This document shows, piece after piece, positions 1 to 11,020 of a stretch of DNA of 64,000 nucleotides. Every line of letters starts with the position of its first letter. The stretch's first letter is position 1. The position numbers and the translations under genes are program-made. The notes beneath the pieces are model-generated. The model was given only the letters and a program-made list of their open reading frames with translations. It had not been told where the DNA came from and ran no database searches. Source of the stretch: Diadema setosum (lineage: Eukaryota; Echinodermata; Echinoidea; Diadematoida; Diadematidae); contig NC_092688.1 in the NCBI RefSeq assembly GCF_964275005.1, positions 21,209,903 through 21,273,902 on the forward strand, read 5' to 3'.

Positions 1-96
1 GTACAGATTCTTCAGCAGGGGGCACAGATTCTTCATCAGTGGGTACAGATTCTTCTGCAGGGGACTGGGATACTGTGGCAGGGGGCCGTGTCTTTC
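1..96 (-). CDS. possible internal exon with acidic PxEESVP repeats (partial)
   Basis: On the minus strand a T-rich tract ending in tcatgcag forms a plausible splice acceptor, with the exon starting at 96 and running off the window edge. Read in phase 1 it is open and encodes an imperfect repeat of the form PAEESVP/TDEESVP/PAEESV, rich in Glu, Pro and Ser. The other open frame (Leu-rich, QKNLYPLMKNL style) is less convincing. Phase 1 matches the exons of the minus-strand candidate gene at 35527-49972, but nothing else ties them together. I do not recognise a family. Low-complexity repeat DNA could mimic this. Confidence 0.3.
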
Positions 97-289
97 CTGC
101 ATGACAAAACAAACAATGCAGAATATTTTCACTGACACATATTTCAATATCTCATGTGTATCATGCACAGCTGACAAGTATAAAAAAAAATTACAATCTA
201 TTTTGTTCACTATTCTAAGACTTATTCATACAAAGCCATGTCTGGGAAATCATTGCTTATCAACATTACAATTCAGCATCATTGCAATT

Positions 290-540
290 GATTGACATAT
301 TGCTCTACACTGATTTCAATAAGCACTGAACTAATCAGTGTCTTTTAGTAGTAGCCATGACAAAAAGACATTATGGGCATATGTACCCAAGCAGGATTTG
401 AATCTATGACCTTCTGATCTTCGGACAGGCGTCATCTCCACTAGACCACCAAGCTTTCGCCTGACAGCAAGTGGTGGTTCTGATCCTTATGGCATGCAGC
501 GGATACTGCTCAATTATTCAAATTAATGAAATTCTTCCGT
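290..540 (-). repeat. tRNA-derived SINE, copy 1
   Basis: Read on the minus strand it has a box A (TGGTCTAGTGG at 438-448) and a box B (GATTCAAATCC near 395-405) at tRNA spacing. A non-tRNA body follows that is shared with copy 2 at 590-810 (GGCTRCT..AAAACACTGATYAGTTCAG). This is the layout of a tRNA-headed SINE rather than a functional tRNA, because the acceptor stem and CCA-proximal pairing are not evident. The box A sequence is tRNA-Glu/Asp-like. Confidence 0.7.
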
Positions 541-589
541 CAAGATGCTTCCATTGCAACTGACAGACAAATGGCCCTACACCAACGTA

Positions 590-810
590 AATAAGCACTA
601 GGTCTGAACTGATCAGTGTTTTGCCAGCAGCCATAATAATATAAATCATGGGCATAATGTACTCAAGCAGGATTTGAACCAACGGCCTCCTGATCTTCTG
701 ACAGGCATCATCTCCACTAGACTACAGAGCTTACGCCAGACAGCAAGTGGTGGTCCTAATCCTTATAGCATGCAGCGGGTACTGCATAATTATTCAAATA
801 AAACATTTCG
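590..810 (-). repeat. tRNA-derived SINE, copy 2
   Basis: Second copy of the same family in the same orientation, with box A (AGTCTAGTGG near 713-723) and box B (GGTTCAAATCC near 669-680). The flank 'acagcaagtggtggt' and the following 'gcatgcagcgg.tactgc.aattattcaaat' are shared with copy 1. The pair may therefore have arisen by local tandem duplication and not by two separate insertions. Confidence 0.7.
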
Positions 811-1360
811 ACAGAGGAAGTTCATGAATTTGAATACAGCATCACTCAAAGAATCTGGTCAACACTAATTCACATAGTTCTTAGAAGTATAATTCAGTTT
901 ATCACTTGTATGATGAGCATGTGACCTTAGTTCAAAATGAATGATGCATCAATTGTCTTCCATAAGTTTTACGGTAAATTTGTGTAGCTGTCAGAAAATA
1001 CACATATGTCAATATTGTCCCACAATTCTACAAGCATTTCAAGCATGTTCATTTACGATGGAGGAAAGAAATTTGGAATTTGGATACGTTTCACTTAACA
1101 TTTTTACAAAATTCATCAGCCAATAAGCAATCATCAATTATGATACTAACCATACATTGCTGAATGTCTTGGAAGAGCTGGCAAAGATTGTGTCGTTGCG
1201 TGCTGTTCAATATCTTGAGTAAGCGTCTCTTCTACTTGGACACGACACATTCTGCCACATATCTGGCATGACACCTGTGCATGGTACAGTCATACTCATG
1301 ATGCTCTGCAAAGTCTTTGACTAAGATATTTCAGTGACACAGGCCACATTCTCTTGCTGC
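811..1360. other. AT-rich stretch without recognisable gene
   Basis: No convincing ORF, RNA or repeat is seen here. It lies between the SINE pair and a possible minus-strand last exon and would be 3' flank or intron. Confidence 0.4.
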
Positions 1361-1540
1361 CTAGTTTGAATACTGTTGCTCGGAAGATGCAGGTTGTTGA
1401 AGCCGAGCAGATTGTTGAGGTTGAGCAGGTAATGGAGGCTGAGCACATGCTGGCACTGACTCAGTTGCTGGATGCCTTGTTGCTGCAGATGATGAGATGC
1501 TTGTCACAGGTGAAATGCCTTCTCTGCTTTTCTTAATCGG
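1361..1540 (-). CDS. possible last exon, Pro/Gln/Ser-rich C-terminus
   Basis: On the minus strand 'tttttctcacaaacag' is a good acceptor, and the following 180 nt stay open in phase 0 to a TAG at 1363-1361. The product starts PIKKSREGISPVTSISSS and becomes a Pro/Gln/Ser-rich tail made of imperfect repeats (QPPLPAQPQQ, ARLQQPASS). It looks like a disordered C-terminus. The plus strand over the same bases is also open (1354-1536, VVEAEQIVEVEQVMEAEH-like), so the coding strand is not settled. No family is recognised. No upstream exon could be paired with confidence, because the adjacent 20 kb is inserted elements. Confidence 0.35.
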   Translation of the reverse strand, partial: PIKKSREGISPVTSISSSAATRHPATESVPACAQPPLPAQPQQSARLQQPASSEQQYSN

Positions 1541-2861
1541 CTGTTTGTGAGAAAAATAAATGTAAATTCCAATGTAATACACCTCCACATACTTGTCATG
1601 ACCATAAAATTCAAATTTAAAGAAGGATTGTAGGTATTATTGGTACGGGCCTATGATGAAATACCTAACTAAATTATTACTCACCGAGTGGCTAACGGGA
1701 CTTGGAGCTGAAGGCACCACCAGCAGGAATGGTAGGCGACCGTATCAGTAGAGGAATGCACTAGGGCACCAGAAAAGGTGTAAAGTGTCCTTGTAGGTTG
1801 TATTGCACTTCCCGAAATAATATGGACTAACTCCGAATGCACTAAGGGTGTCCGAAGACGACAGTGTCCCACAGAAGTATGTACAAAATATCCAGCAGCA
1901 GCGTGGAGTATCCTCCGAGTGCCGCGGCTAGCACAAGCGAGGGTAGAGTCGATCCACAGCTGGAGCGCTGGATAGAAGAACTGCACGGTCCCTAGCTGGT
2001 TGTGGTTGAATCTGCACACCACAGACCACGCGCTAGCAGGACAGAAGCAGCTAGCGATGTGATGGGACGCAGATCGCGTTGAATGCAACGATGTAACGAG
2101 GCGCCGATCGCGTTCAGATCGCGTTGAATGCAGCGATGTAACGAGGCGCCGGTCGCGTTGAATGTAGCGATGTTAAGATCCCCAGGTTGGAGTGTAGCCT
2201 GAAGAAAGGGCGAGTCGCGACGAAAAGTAGCGAATGCCGCGAAGTACGAAATCCGGGAAAGTGTAATAATCCGTATTGTATAATCCGTATGAAGTGCCAG
2301 TCCACGGCGCGAGGTATCGTCAGCGCGAGAAGACGTGTGAAGTATACGGACGTAGTATGCGGACGTGAGTGACTCCAACGATTAGGACGTGCTCTCGGAA
2401 TGAAAGCTAATCGTGAAGTGAGGAAGCGTGGAAAATGAAACAGCGTGGTCGGAGAAAACATGTCACGGACAGGAGCTTTGAGAGTGGTAATTGGCTGATG
2501 AGAATGCACAGCTCGCCACTAATTGGTAGCTTGTTTCCGTGACAGCAAAACAAGGGGTGTGTTTATGAAAATCCGACTACTGTTGGAATGTGAAATACGC
2601 GTACCTCGGCACGATGACAAAAGCGAAGAATGTAGTGCGCACCTGTCGTGTGCCGGCGCACAAAGAAAGCTCGCGTGGATGTTGACAGAATGCTGGGTTG
2701 TCAGACAGCATAATTGACAGCAGGCAGACAGTAAAAATACCGAGATATTGGAAACCGCTACATTTAGCCCCCTTCCAGATCGCTAGTGGAGAAGTCAATG
2801 GAATGAAGACTAAAAACAAGCGATCGATACGAAAAGGTAAACCAAGTAGAGGCTGAAAATA

Positions 2862-3830
2862 TCAGGTATCAAAATACATGTATTGAACGTAATGGGCTGG
2901 CCAGTGTACGTGCTTACCGCCAGTGCGTGTCGTTCGTGTTGGCTGCTGGAGTGGTGTTGACTGCCGCAGTGTCGTCTGCTGCGGTTGTGTAGGCTGCTGC
3001 CGTGGTATGGTGAGAGGGACGCTCGGGTTGCTCGCCGCGCTCCTGGCAGGGACAGGCGTAGGCTGTTGCCGCGGTGTGGTGAGCGGAATGCTCGTCGTGG
3101 TTGTCTCCCTTTTGGCGTTGATCTCCAGAGTGAGATGCTTGGGATCACGCGTGGAGTTGTGTGGACGAGCGGGAGCGTGGGATGTGGTGTTCCGTTTGCG
3201 ATTGCGTCGAAGATTGCGACGCGGGCCAAAGTCAGGTGTGAACGAGCGCTCTCCGAGAATGGTGACGGGGGGCTTCACCTCCGCCTGTAAATGAAGTGTA
3301 GGCGGGGGCTTCGTCTTGTTGGGGGGTGAAGGAGGGAGGGCGCTGACTTCGGCAGTGGTGACGGTCGAGGAGTGTGTGCCGTAGTCGACAGCCCGGTGTT
3401 GTCGATCCGAAGTGGGAGATCGGCGACCAGTTGTGTCGCTGCCAGAGGGGCTCGTTGCCGCTGAAGTCTGGCTGGGCTGTTTCCCTGGTGCGTTGGAAGT
3501 GACTGGTCTCTTTCGCCGCGAGCAGGGTGAGCAGCACTGCCGGGCGGCGTCACCAAACTTCCAATGGAAGTAGCACTCACTGCCAGCGTGTCGGATTTGG
3601 GAAGGGGTTCGCTTCCGCGGCGCGCTGCGCGGCCCGCCTCCATGGCCGCGGTTGCCGCCTCTGGACCGCTGACGAGGACGAGGACGGTATTTCCGTTGCG
3701 AACGGCGTGATGTTCGCTGAGACCGTCGTTCGTCCATGCGTGCTACCAGTATGAACAGCTGCTCTGTTAGCAGCAGGACCTGCGCCGTGAGGTTCGCTAT
3801 GACGTCCGCTGGAGGGCTGGTGGTAGCCAT
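2862..3830 (-). CDS. gag-like ORF of the LTR element
   Basis: A 322-codon ORF lies in the internal region on the same strand as the predicted primer site. It begins with a short hydrophobic/coiled segment, then an Arg/Gly-rich stretch. It then has a C-Y-F-H-W-K-F-G-D-A-A-R-Q-C-C-S-P-C motif of the kind that ends the gag of many invertebrate Ty3/gypsy elements, followed by a long Pro/Ser/Thr/Arg-rich tail. It is shorter than a full gag and no pol follows. It is best read as the gag remnant of a non-autonomous element. Confidence 0.55.
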   Translation of the reverse strand: MATTSPPADVIANLTAQVLLLTEQLFILVARMDERRSQRTSRRSQRKYRPRPRQRSRGGNRGHGGGPRSAPRKRTPSQIRHAGSECYFHWKFGDAARQCCSPCSRRKRPVTSNAPGKQPSQTSAATSPSGSDTTGRRSPTSDRQHRAVDYGTHSSTVTTAEVSALPPSPPNKTKPPPTLHLQAEVKPPVTILGERSFTPDFGPRRNLRRNRKRNTTSHAPARPHNSTRDPKHLTLEINAKRETTTTSIPLTTPRQQPTPVPARSAASNPSVPLTIPRQQPTQPQQTTLRQSTPLQQPTRTTRTGGKHVHWPAHYVQYMYFDT

Positions 3831-3908
3831 TGTATTCGTCGAAGTGAAGGGTGAGGATGTAGAATGGGACGTGAAGTTGGCCCTATACGATCACGTCGGG
3901 GTCACCAA

Positions 3909-4106
3909 TGTAAGTATTATTGGTACGGGCCTATGATGAAATACCTAACTAAATTATTACTCACCGAGTGGCTAACGGGACTTGGAGCTGAAGGCACCAC
4001 CAGCAGGAATGGTAGGCGACCGTATCAGTAGAGGAATGCACTAGGGCACCAGAAAAGGTGTAAAGTGTACGTGCTTGGCCCTATACGATCACGTCGGGGT
4101 CACCAA
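3909..4106 (-). repeat. duplicated LTR-start and primer-site fragment
   Basis: Bases 3909-4068 repeat the first 160 bases of the LTR (compare 4107 onward). Bases 4069-4106 repeat the primer-site region seen at 3872-3908. The result is a short tandem duplication at the boundary between the internal region and the right-hand LTR, probably from recombination or template switching during reverse transcription. Confidence 0.75.
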
Positions 4107-4773
4107 TGTAGGTATTATTGGTACGGGCCTATGATGAAATACCTAACTAAATTATTACTCACCGAGTGGCTAACGGGACTTGGAGCTGAAGGCACCACCA
4201 GCAGGAATGGTAGGCGACCGTATCAGTAGAGGAATGCACTAGGGCACCAGAAAAGGTGTAAAGTGTCCTTGTAGGTTGTATTGCACTTCCCGAAATAATA
4301 TGGACTAACTCCGAATGCACTAAGGGTGTCCGAAGACGACAGTGTCCCACAGAAGTATGTACAAAATATCCAGCAGCAGCGTGGAGTATCCTCCGAGTGC
4401 CGCGGCTAGCACAAGCGAGGGTAGAGTCGATCCACAGCTGGAGCGCTGGATAGAAGAACTGCACGGTCCCTAGCTGGTTGTGGTTGAATCTGCACACCAC
4501 AGACCACGCGCTAGCAGGACAGAAGCAGCTAGCGATGTGATGGGACGCAGATCGCGTTGAATGCAACGATGTAACGAGGCGCCGATCGCGTTCAGATCGC
4601 GTTGAATGCAGCGATGTAACGAGGCGCCGGTCGCGTTGAATGTAGCGATGTTAAGATCCCCAGGTTGGAGTGTAGCCTGAAGAAAGGGCGAGTCGCGACG
4701 AAAAGTAGCGAATGCCGCGAAGTACGAAATCCGGGAAAGTGTAATAATCCGTATTGTATACCCTTGTAAAAAA

Positions 4774-5970
4774 ATACCATGGTTTGACTATGAGGCATAA
4801 CCATGGTTTTACATTGGATCCATCCATGGTTTAACCATAGTGCAATATGGTTTGATTATGGTCAAACCATGGTGCACTAATGTTTAACCATAGTTTAACA
4901 ATAGTTAAACAATAGTGCACTATGGTTAAACCATGGTATCTACGGTTAAACCATAGGTTTAGCATGGGTTAACCATGGTAACCATGGTTTAAAGGTGGTA
5001 AATTGGAACGCACTTACCATGACATTACTGTGGTATTACCATGGTCACTACTGTGGTTCTACAGTACCAAAACCATGGTTAAGAAAAAGTAAAACCATGG
5101 TTACGGAAGTGTGAAACCATGGTTAGGAAATGGTGAAACTATGGTTAGGAAAAGATGAAACCATGGCAAACTTATGGTTTAACCATAGTGCAATATGGTT
5201 TAATTATGGTCAAACCATGGTGCACTAGTGTTTAACCATAGTTTAACCATAGTTAAACAATGGTACACTATGGTTAAACCATGGTAGCCATGGTTAAACC
5301 ATAGGTTTAGCATAAGTTAACCATGGTAACCATGGTTTAAAGGTGGTAAATTGGAACGCACTTACCATGACATTACTGTGGTATTACCATGGTCACTACT
5401 GTGTTTCTACCAAGCCAAAACCATGGTTGAGAAAAAGTGAAACCATGGTAAAGGAAGTGTAAAACCATGGTTAGGAAATGGTGAAACCACAGTTAGGAAA
5501 TGGTGAAACTACGGTTAGGAAAAGATGAAACCATGATAAACTCATGGTTTAACCATAGGGCAATATGGTTTAATTATGGTCAAACCATGGTGCACTAGTG
5601 TTTAACCATAGTTTAACCATAGTTAAACAATGGTGCACTATGGTTAAACCATGGTAGCCATGGTTAAACCATAGGTTTAGCACAAGTTAACCATGGTAAC
5701 CATGGTTTAAAGGTGGTAAATTGGAACGCACTTACCATGACATTACTGTGGTTTTACCATGGTCACTAACTTGTGTTTCTACCGTGCCCAAACCATGGTT
5801 ACGAAGAAGTGAAACCATGGTTAAGGAAGTGTAAAACCATGGTTAGGTAAAGGTGAAAGTTTGGTTAGGAAAAGATGAAAACATGGTTTTACAGCTGCCA
5901 AACCACAGAATTACAACCCAAATAACGATACAACCATGATCCATTGTACAAAGTAAACCCACTATTTAAC
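4774..5970. repeat. left subterminal CCATGG repeat array
   Basis: The array is dense in AACCATGGTT and one-base variants. It is organised as about three longer units, with the landmark 'gtcaaaccatggtgcact' at 4861, 5209 and 5579, giving a period of about 350-370 bp. The units are not copies of the right-hand array units but use the same core palindrome, as expected for transposase-binding or structural subterminal repeats. Confidence 0.85.
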
Positions 5971-6661
5971 CACAGTGCAATATCGTAGAAAAATGTATTT
6001 TTAACTACAGTTGTATTTCACAAGTACTTTGAGAAACCATGGGGAAATTTGGTTGGAGAAATATATTTTTCCACAATTGCTTTGCTATTTGATGAATAAT
6101 GATCAATAAATAGCACAGTAGAGTCTTCACATAAAGTGATGAAATAAAAATATTTTCAGTAAATTACCTGGAGCAGAATAATAATTCTTACAATTCCTAT
6201 ACATATGTATTGTGATACAGTACATTTGTAAACATGTATATGAACCTGGACTCTGAAACAGGAGAAAACCAATTCTCTATTACATGTATTTTCCTTCTAG
6301 CTATAGTCTAAAAAATATGTACAGCTGTATTTAAAAACTGACTTCCATGTGTGTGTTGGTGGATGGGTGCAGATTTTAAGTGTTAATTGATTCACTGTTT
6401 AATAAAAGAAGCTATATGTAGCAACGAGTACATGTAGGTCGATGCTCTTACCAGCATTGACTTTCACACAGCCAAAGCTCTCCCCAAAACATACATGTAT
6501 ATCGAATACACTATGGCCAAATTGAGGAAACCAATAAGTCCCAATTTTTATGGCCTAGTCATGTGTATTCCTCTGAACATGCAGAAGTCAAACATTGCCC
6601 AATTTGATGTGCTTTTTCAGTCAAAAATGACTGACTGGAGTTGACTGTACTGTCATTAGCA
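5971..6661. other. unassigned interior of the giant element
   Basis: AT-rich with short ORFs only. A segment near 6240-6265 ('ggactctgaaacag') has a look-alike near 33892, hinting at an older dispersed repeat. No gene is supported. Confidence 0.35.
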
Positions 6662-7117
6662 TTTAAAGGCACATAGACCCGGTGGTTTGCTTGCGTACAC
6701 GGCGCATGGCACAAGCTTCCTTGAGAGACCTATGCTATCGACTCCTCTTTATCGTTAGCGTACACGGCGCACGGCACAAGCTTCCTTGAGAGACCTATGC
6801 TATCGACTCCTCTTTATCGTTAGCGCTTACGCTTTGACCCATTTCCATGAGTCCGAAGAAGTCCAATCCACTGCTGATGATGACAGCTTTAATATTTTTT
6901 TCTCTGAAGTCAAACAAAGAAGCATGCACCCTGGCATTCAAATTCTACGGACTGTCTGACACGCAGAGAAGACAATGAAGGCAACATTACCTAGCAACAC
7001 CTACGCGCTTTACCGTTGAAGACAGCTCAATTTCGGCAGTCTTTGTATCAATGCTAATGGTGATCGGCACTCTCATCCAAAAGCGCTGCAGTAACTACCG
7101 GGTCTAGGCACCTTTAG
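6662..7117. mobile_element. small TIR element inside the giant element
   Basis: The left end TTTAAAGGCACATAGACCCG and the right end (CGGGTCTAGGCACCTTTAGA) are imperfect inverted repeats, about 456 bp apart. Inside, a 65-bp unit is tandemly duplicated (6693-6757 and 6758-6822, 'gcgtacacggcgca..'). No coding capacity is seen, so it is MITE-like. Confidence 0.55.
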
Positions 7118-7705
7118 AATAAGAAAGTACACAAGGGTAGAAACAGTCAATTATGATTATACATTCAAAAGTTATTTTTCAGCAGCTGGGTGTGAGAAGT
7201 CAAAGTATCATACAAATATCACATTATTTCCAGTTGCAAAACTGTAGGTTTATGTAAACAAATCAATGAAGAAAATGTACTCTTACTGAACCTCAGACAA
7301 CAAATAAGACATAAGAATGCACATTTGCTCACTTTGCTGTTACGATTGAAAAGTAGCTTTTTATTGCTTCATGAGCAGCATCTTGACTGTACGTGGGTAT
7401 GGCTTATTGCCAGTCACATGATTTAAAACTATAAGAATATCACCTGCAAAGAATTAGTTGGATAATTAAATACAGTGTACATATATTAGTGCATGTTTGA
7501 TGTACATGATCATTAGTAGCTTTGAATTGTATAGATAATGCAAATTTGGACTTAAGTGACACCAGGAGCACTGGACAACAGAACAAAACAGCATCAAAAA
7601 AAAAAAAAAAAAAAAAATATCTAGCAACCAACAGTCCTGACATGAGAGCATACATGAACACTTCACATGCTTTGAAAACTGTCCTTGTACTTCTACTGTC
7701 CAAGA

Positions 7706-7863
7706 CTATCCAGCAGTAAGCTTTGGTGCAACTTCTGGATGAGGCTTCGCAGGAACTAGGTCTTGATATAGCTTGGTTAGTGTGCCCTTTGTCGTTGTGG
7801 AGCCTTGAGATGTCCTTCTTTTGCAACCGTGAGCCGTGAGAATTTTCTTGGGGAAGATCACTC
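7706..7863 (-). CDS. possible last exon carried by the giant element
   Basis: On the minus strand an acceptor ending ttcgttgcag at 7864-7865 precedes 158 nt that read open in phase 1 to a TAG (7708-7706). The product is about 51 residues, begins VIFPKKILTAHGCKRRTS and ends PEVAPKLTAG. The composition (Lys/Thr-rich, then Pro) is protein-like and the overlapping frame is less so. I do not recognise a domain. It could be the 3' exon of a transposase-related or captured gene whose other exons are the duplicated pieces at 8390-9201. Confidence 0.35.
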
Positions 7864-8389
7864 CTGCAACGAACTGAGAATTTATTCATTACGCTATTAT
7901 TTTTTTAAAATAATAATAACGTGTAGTACGTGTTAAACTCTACTTCAAATACTCAACACACAAAATTCTTGCACAGAATAGTTACCTTGCAAAAAAAACA
8001 TAAGAATGGGATTAGATTGATGTGGTACACCTAGCCATCATTTCATCACTCTAATGTGCTGGAGAGATACTGTTTAAAATACAGTGTACTTTTACAATCA
8101 TTTTAACCCCTAAGTGCCACATACAGGTGAAGCCATTACGTTCCACATTCCATATCATGTATTGTGCACAAATTGCCTAGAGTAATTTCATGTTTTTCAA
8201 AAATTGATCACATTCTATTTTAAGCAGGTTGCCAATATTTTAGGATGCTGCATAGCATGCTGCTGGTATTTGAGGATGTTGCACAAGAATTTGGGTATGC
8301 TGCAGTGTAATGCTCAAATTCCTCATGAACTACACTAATAATGGGTTGAAAAAAAGAAACAAAGAAAGAAAGAAAGAGGAGTATCTTAC

Positions 8390-8613
8390 CCTTGATGACA
8401 TGGAAAAGCGGGAGAAAGTATGACATCAGTAGATGGACTTCTCTGCACCAGAATTCAGCCAGGAGGATGCCATACACGTATCAGCACTGCATATACTTGT
8501 ACCCATGAAAGGAGCTAGCTAGGGGACAGCCTGATCGATGGTCATGGGTGGACTTCAAGTCTTCTATGGAGAAACCTTCTCGTGTCAGCCACTGGCACAA
8601 TCAATCATTGATT
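8390..8613 (-). pseudogene. degenerate exon, copy 1 of a tandem pair
   Basis: On the minus strand a strong acceptor (ttttttttcctcatcag) and donor (CAAGG|gtaaga) bound 224 nt. The same block recurs at 8934-9201. Frames are broken here: the start matches N-Q-x-L-I-V-P-V-A-D-T-R-R of copy 2 with an early stop, and the end reads GILLAEFWCREVHLLMSYF in another frame. It looks like a decaying duplicated exon inside the giant element. No domain is recognised. Confidence 0.35.
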
Positions 8614-8933
8614 CTGATGAGGAAAAAAAAAGATAACACAACATAACGATAATAGTGATGATTGAGAGAAGTGAAATAACGTTAGGCAGAAAAATCACAC
8701 AGGAAAATGATGTAACATACAAAATACAGCATTGGATGATTTAAAGTTTGGTGCTTGTGCTAGCTCCCAAATGACTGCTGGAATAAAAGACTCCCAAATA
8801 TTCTACAATGTCGCATAGCATGCTGCTGGTTTTTGAGGATGTTGCACAAGAATTTGGGTATGTTACAGCGATATGCTCAAATTCCTAATGAACCATACTG
8901 GGTTGAAATAAAGAAACAAAGAAAAAGGAATAC

Positions 8934-9201
8934 CTTCTCCTTGATGACATGGTCAAACGGGAAAAAACATGACATCAGATGATCCACTTCTTTGCACCAG
9001 AATTCAGCCAGGAGGATGCCATGTACACATATTGATGTAAATCAGCGCTGCATGTGTATCATGTACTTGTACCCATGAAAGGAGCAAGCTAGTGGACAGC
9101 ACGATCAATGGTCATGGATGGACCTCAAGTCTTCTATGGACTGCAAGTCTTCTATGGAAACACCTTCTCACATCAGCCACTTGCACAGTCAATCTTTGAT
9201 T
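8934..9201 (-). pseudogene. degenerate exon, copy 2 of a tandem pair
   Basis: Same block as 8390-8613 with the same cctcatcag acceptor. It starts NQRLTVQVADVRRCFHRRLA, contains a short internal duplication ('agtcttctatgga' twice) and then meets a stop. The 3' part encodes HGILLAEFWCKEVDHLM in another frame. The donor is weaker (GAGAAG|gtattc). The duplicated unit extends into flanking intron-like sequence (8820-8900 matches 8250-8330), so the duplication copied exon and intron together. Confidence 0.35.
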
Positions 9202-10855
9202 CTGATGAGGAAAAAAAAAAACACACGACATAACAATAATACACCTATTAATGATTGAGAGAAGAAAAATAAGGTTTGCCAGAAAAATCACACAACAATC
9301 CGTTAGGTGAATGATATACTGGTATAACATACAAATTACAAAATACAGCATCCTTTGCCATTGGGGGATTTCAAGATCAGTGCTAGTGCTAGCTCCCAAA
9401 TGACTGACTTAAATTGAGCTCCAACACCGACGGTCGGATTAACTAAGCGATACTTATCAAAGTTATTGATCCCCAGCAATAGGTGTTGGAATCGCAGCAT
9501 CGCAAGGTCCGTGAGAATCGCACGACGAAAAGTGATGGCGCATGATTACACTCGAATATTAAAAGATGCAGGACTGCTTAGTTTTTAGACACAAAGTGAG
9601 GAAGACAGACTAAAATGCCTCAAATTTCAACCATTCTTCAAAACACAACTTAATATTTAATTTTATGCTTCCAGGCTCAGATTTATGAAGCCACATGCTC
9701 CTGTAGGGCCTACGTTTCGTGGCGTGGGTGACCATTGCATTAGCATAAAATGTACATGCTACAGGCCTAACTCTTACACTACAAAATGGCGGAGCTAGGT
9801 TCAGCAGACGACATTCTTTGATTTCAACACCAAGCCCAGCACTTGACCGAAAGATTGGTCTGTATCTCGTCGACGGGGATATGTTCCACAGAGCAGAGAC
9901 TGCATCTGGCTTTACGGATCCCCTCCTATAGACATAGTCCGGAGGTAGAGAGCCATAAGTAACGTCAAAAAAAAAAAAAAAATAAAAGACTCCTCCTTCG
10001 GACAGACGAATCTTTCACAAGTTTGCCCAGCACTAGCAACCAGAAATTTATGACATATTTTTGAGGTCATCCTACCAGCACCTACGGACTTCAAGTTCAC
10101 TTCAGTTTTATCGCCAGTGCCAGTGGCTGCCAGTGCTTAAGTTAGTGCTGAGACACAATCAAAGAGTATAGAAGCTAAGAGGGCGTACTCTCGCGACTTG
10201 GCACGCAAACGGGTGTAGTGCGGCATGGAGCGGGAGCCCAACATGGAGCCCAATGGCAGCCAATTTAGTAATAATACCGCAAGCTTCTTAAACACGTGAG
10301 CCTATGGAGCAAACCCTACCTTCCTTTCATTTTCTTCATTTTAAAAGGAAGCACACAGCGGTAGAATTGCATTTCAGACCTCAAAATATCACAAAAAGTA
10401 TATTTTCTGTCGATATGTAAAAAAAAAAAAATTGAAGTAATGTAATTACTTTTTTATCAGTAGTCCCTCAGCAAGTTTGTATTTGAACTGACAAACGCCA
10501 CCTATCTCATTTCTCTCTCCCTCCCGAAACATAGTTTGGTCTACCTACTTCAGCTCAAACTTTGTGGGCCTGCAGATTGCGATTGGAAAGTAAATGACAT
10601 TTTTTTCAAATACATTTCACGGTTAGACAGGAATGATATTTCTTTACGACAAAACAAGATTCTAAGTACATACATCGGTACATATCTTCCCCTGTTAAGT
10701 ATGCCCCCTAAAAAGGGGAAAAATGAAAGGGAGACAGAAATACAAGGACCCAGTGATACGGCACTGATATCATGATCGCGTAATATACAGTACGCCCTCT
10801 AATCAATCTATCGGTCTGTTGCTTTCAATGGCGGAATGGAGTCAGTATTTCGCCC
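9202..10855. other. unassigned interior of the giant element
   Basis: Mostly short ORFs. A minus-strand stretch at about 9985-10130 reads TEVNLKSVGAGRMTSKICHK and then FLVASAGQTCERFVCPKEES before a poly-T-derived run. It could be another exon, but no good splice pair bounds it. Nothing further is supported. Confidence 0.3.
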
Positions 10856-11020
10856 ATGAGCGTACTAGTTCGCAGGAGTAAGCCCTTGTGTCTTAGCGTA
10901 GCTTCTACTGATTATCTTGATTCACTGGAGCAGTTACCACTAGAAGTCCTAACAGAGTTAGCAGAAAATAGTGTTGTTGATGTAGCTTGCACCGAACCTG
11001 ATATCACCACCCAATATGAG
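10856..11020 (+). CDS. possible 5' exon inside the giant element
   Basis: A plus-strand ORF starts at ATG 10856 and runs into a donor-like GAG|gtaggc at 11020/11021 in phase 0. The product includes STDYLDSLEQLPLEVLTELA and ends PDITTQYE, which is acidic and protein-like. The LPLEVL segment recalls the start of an F-box, but it is too short to call. An alternative ATG at 10828 (MAEWSQYF) lies in another frame. It is on the opposite strand to the exon pieces at 7706-9201. Confidence 0.3.

Noticed and set aside
395-448. Possible tRNA gene on the minus strand
   Set aside because: Box A and B are present, but no acceptor stem pairs, and the same tRNA-like head with a shared non-tRNA tail recurs at 660-725, so it is a SINE.
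1681-2088. 135-residue minus-strand ORF, repeated at 4159-4566
   Set aside because: Lies wholly inside the LTR; identical because the LTRs are identical, with no protein features.
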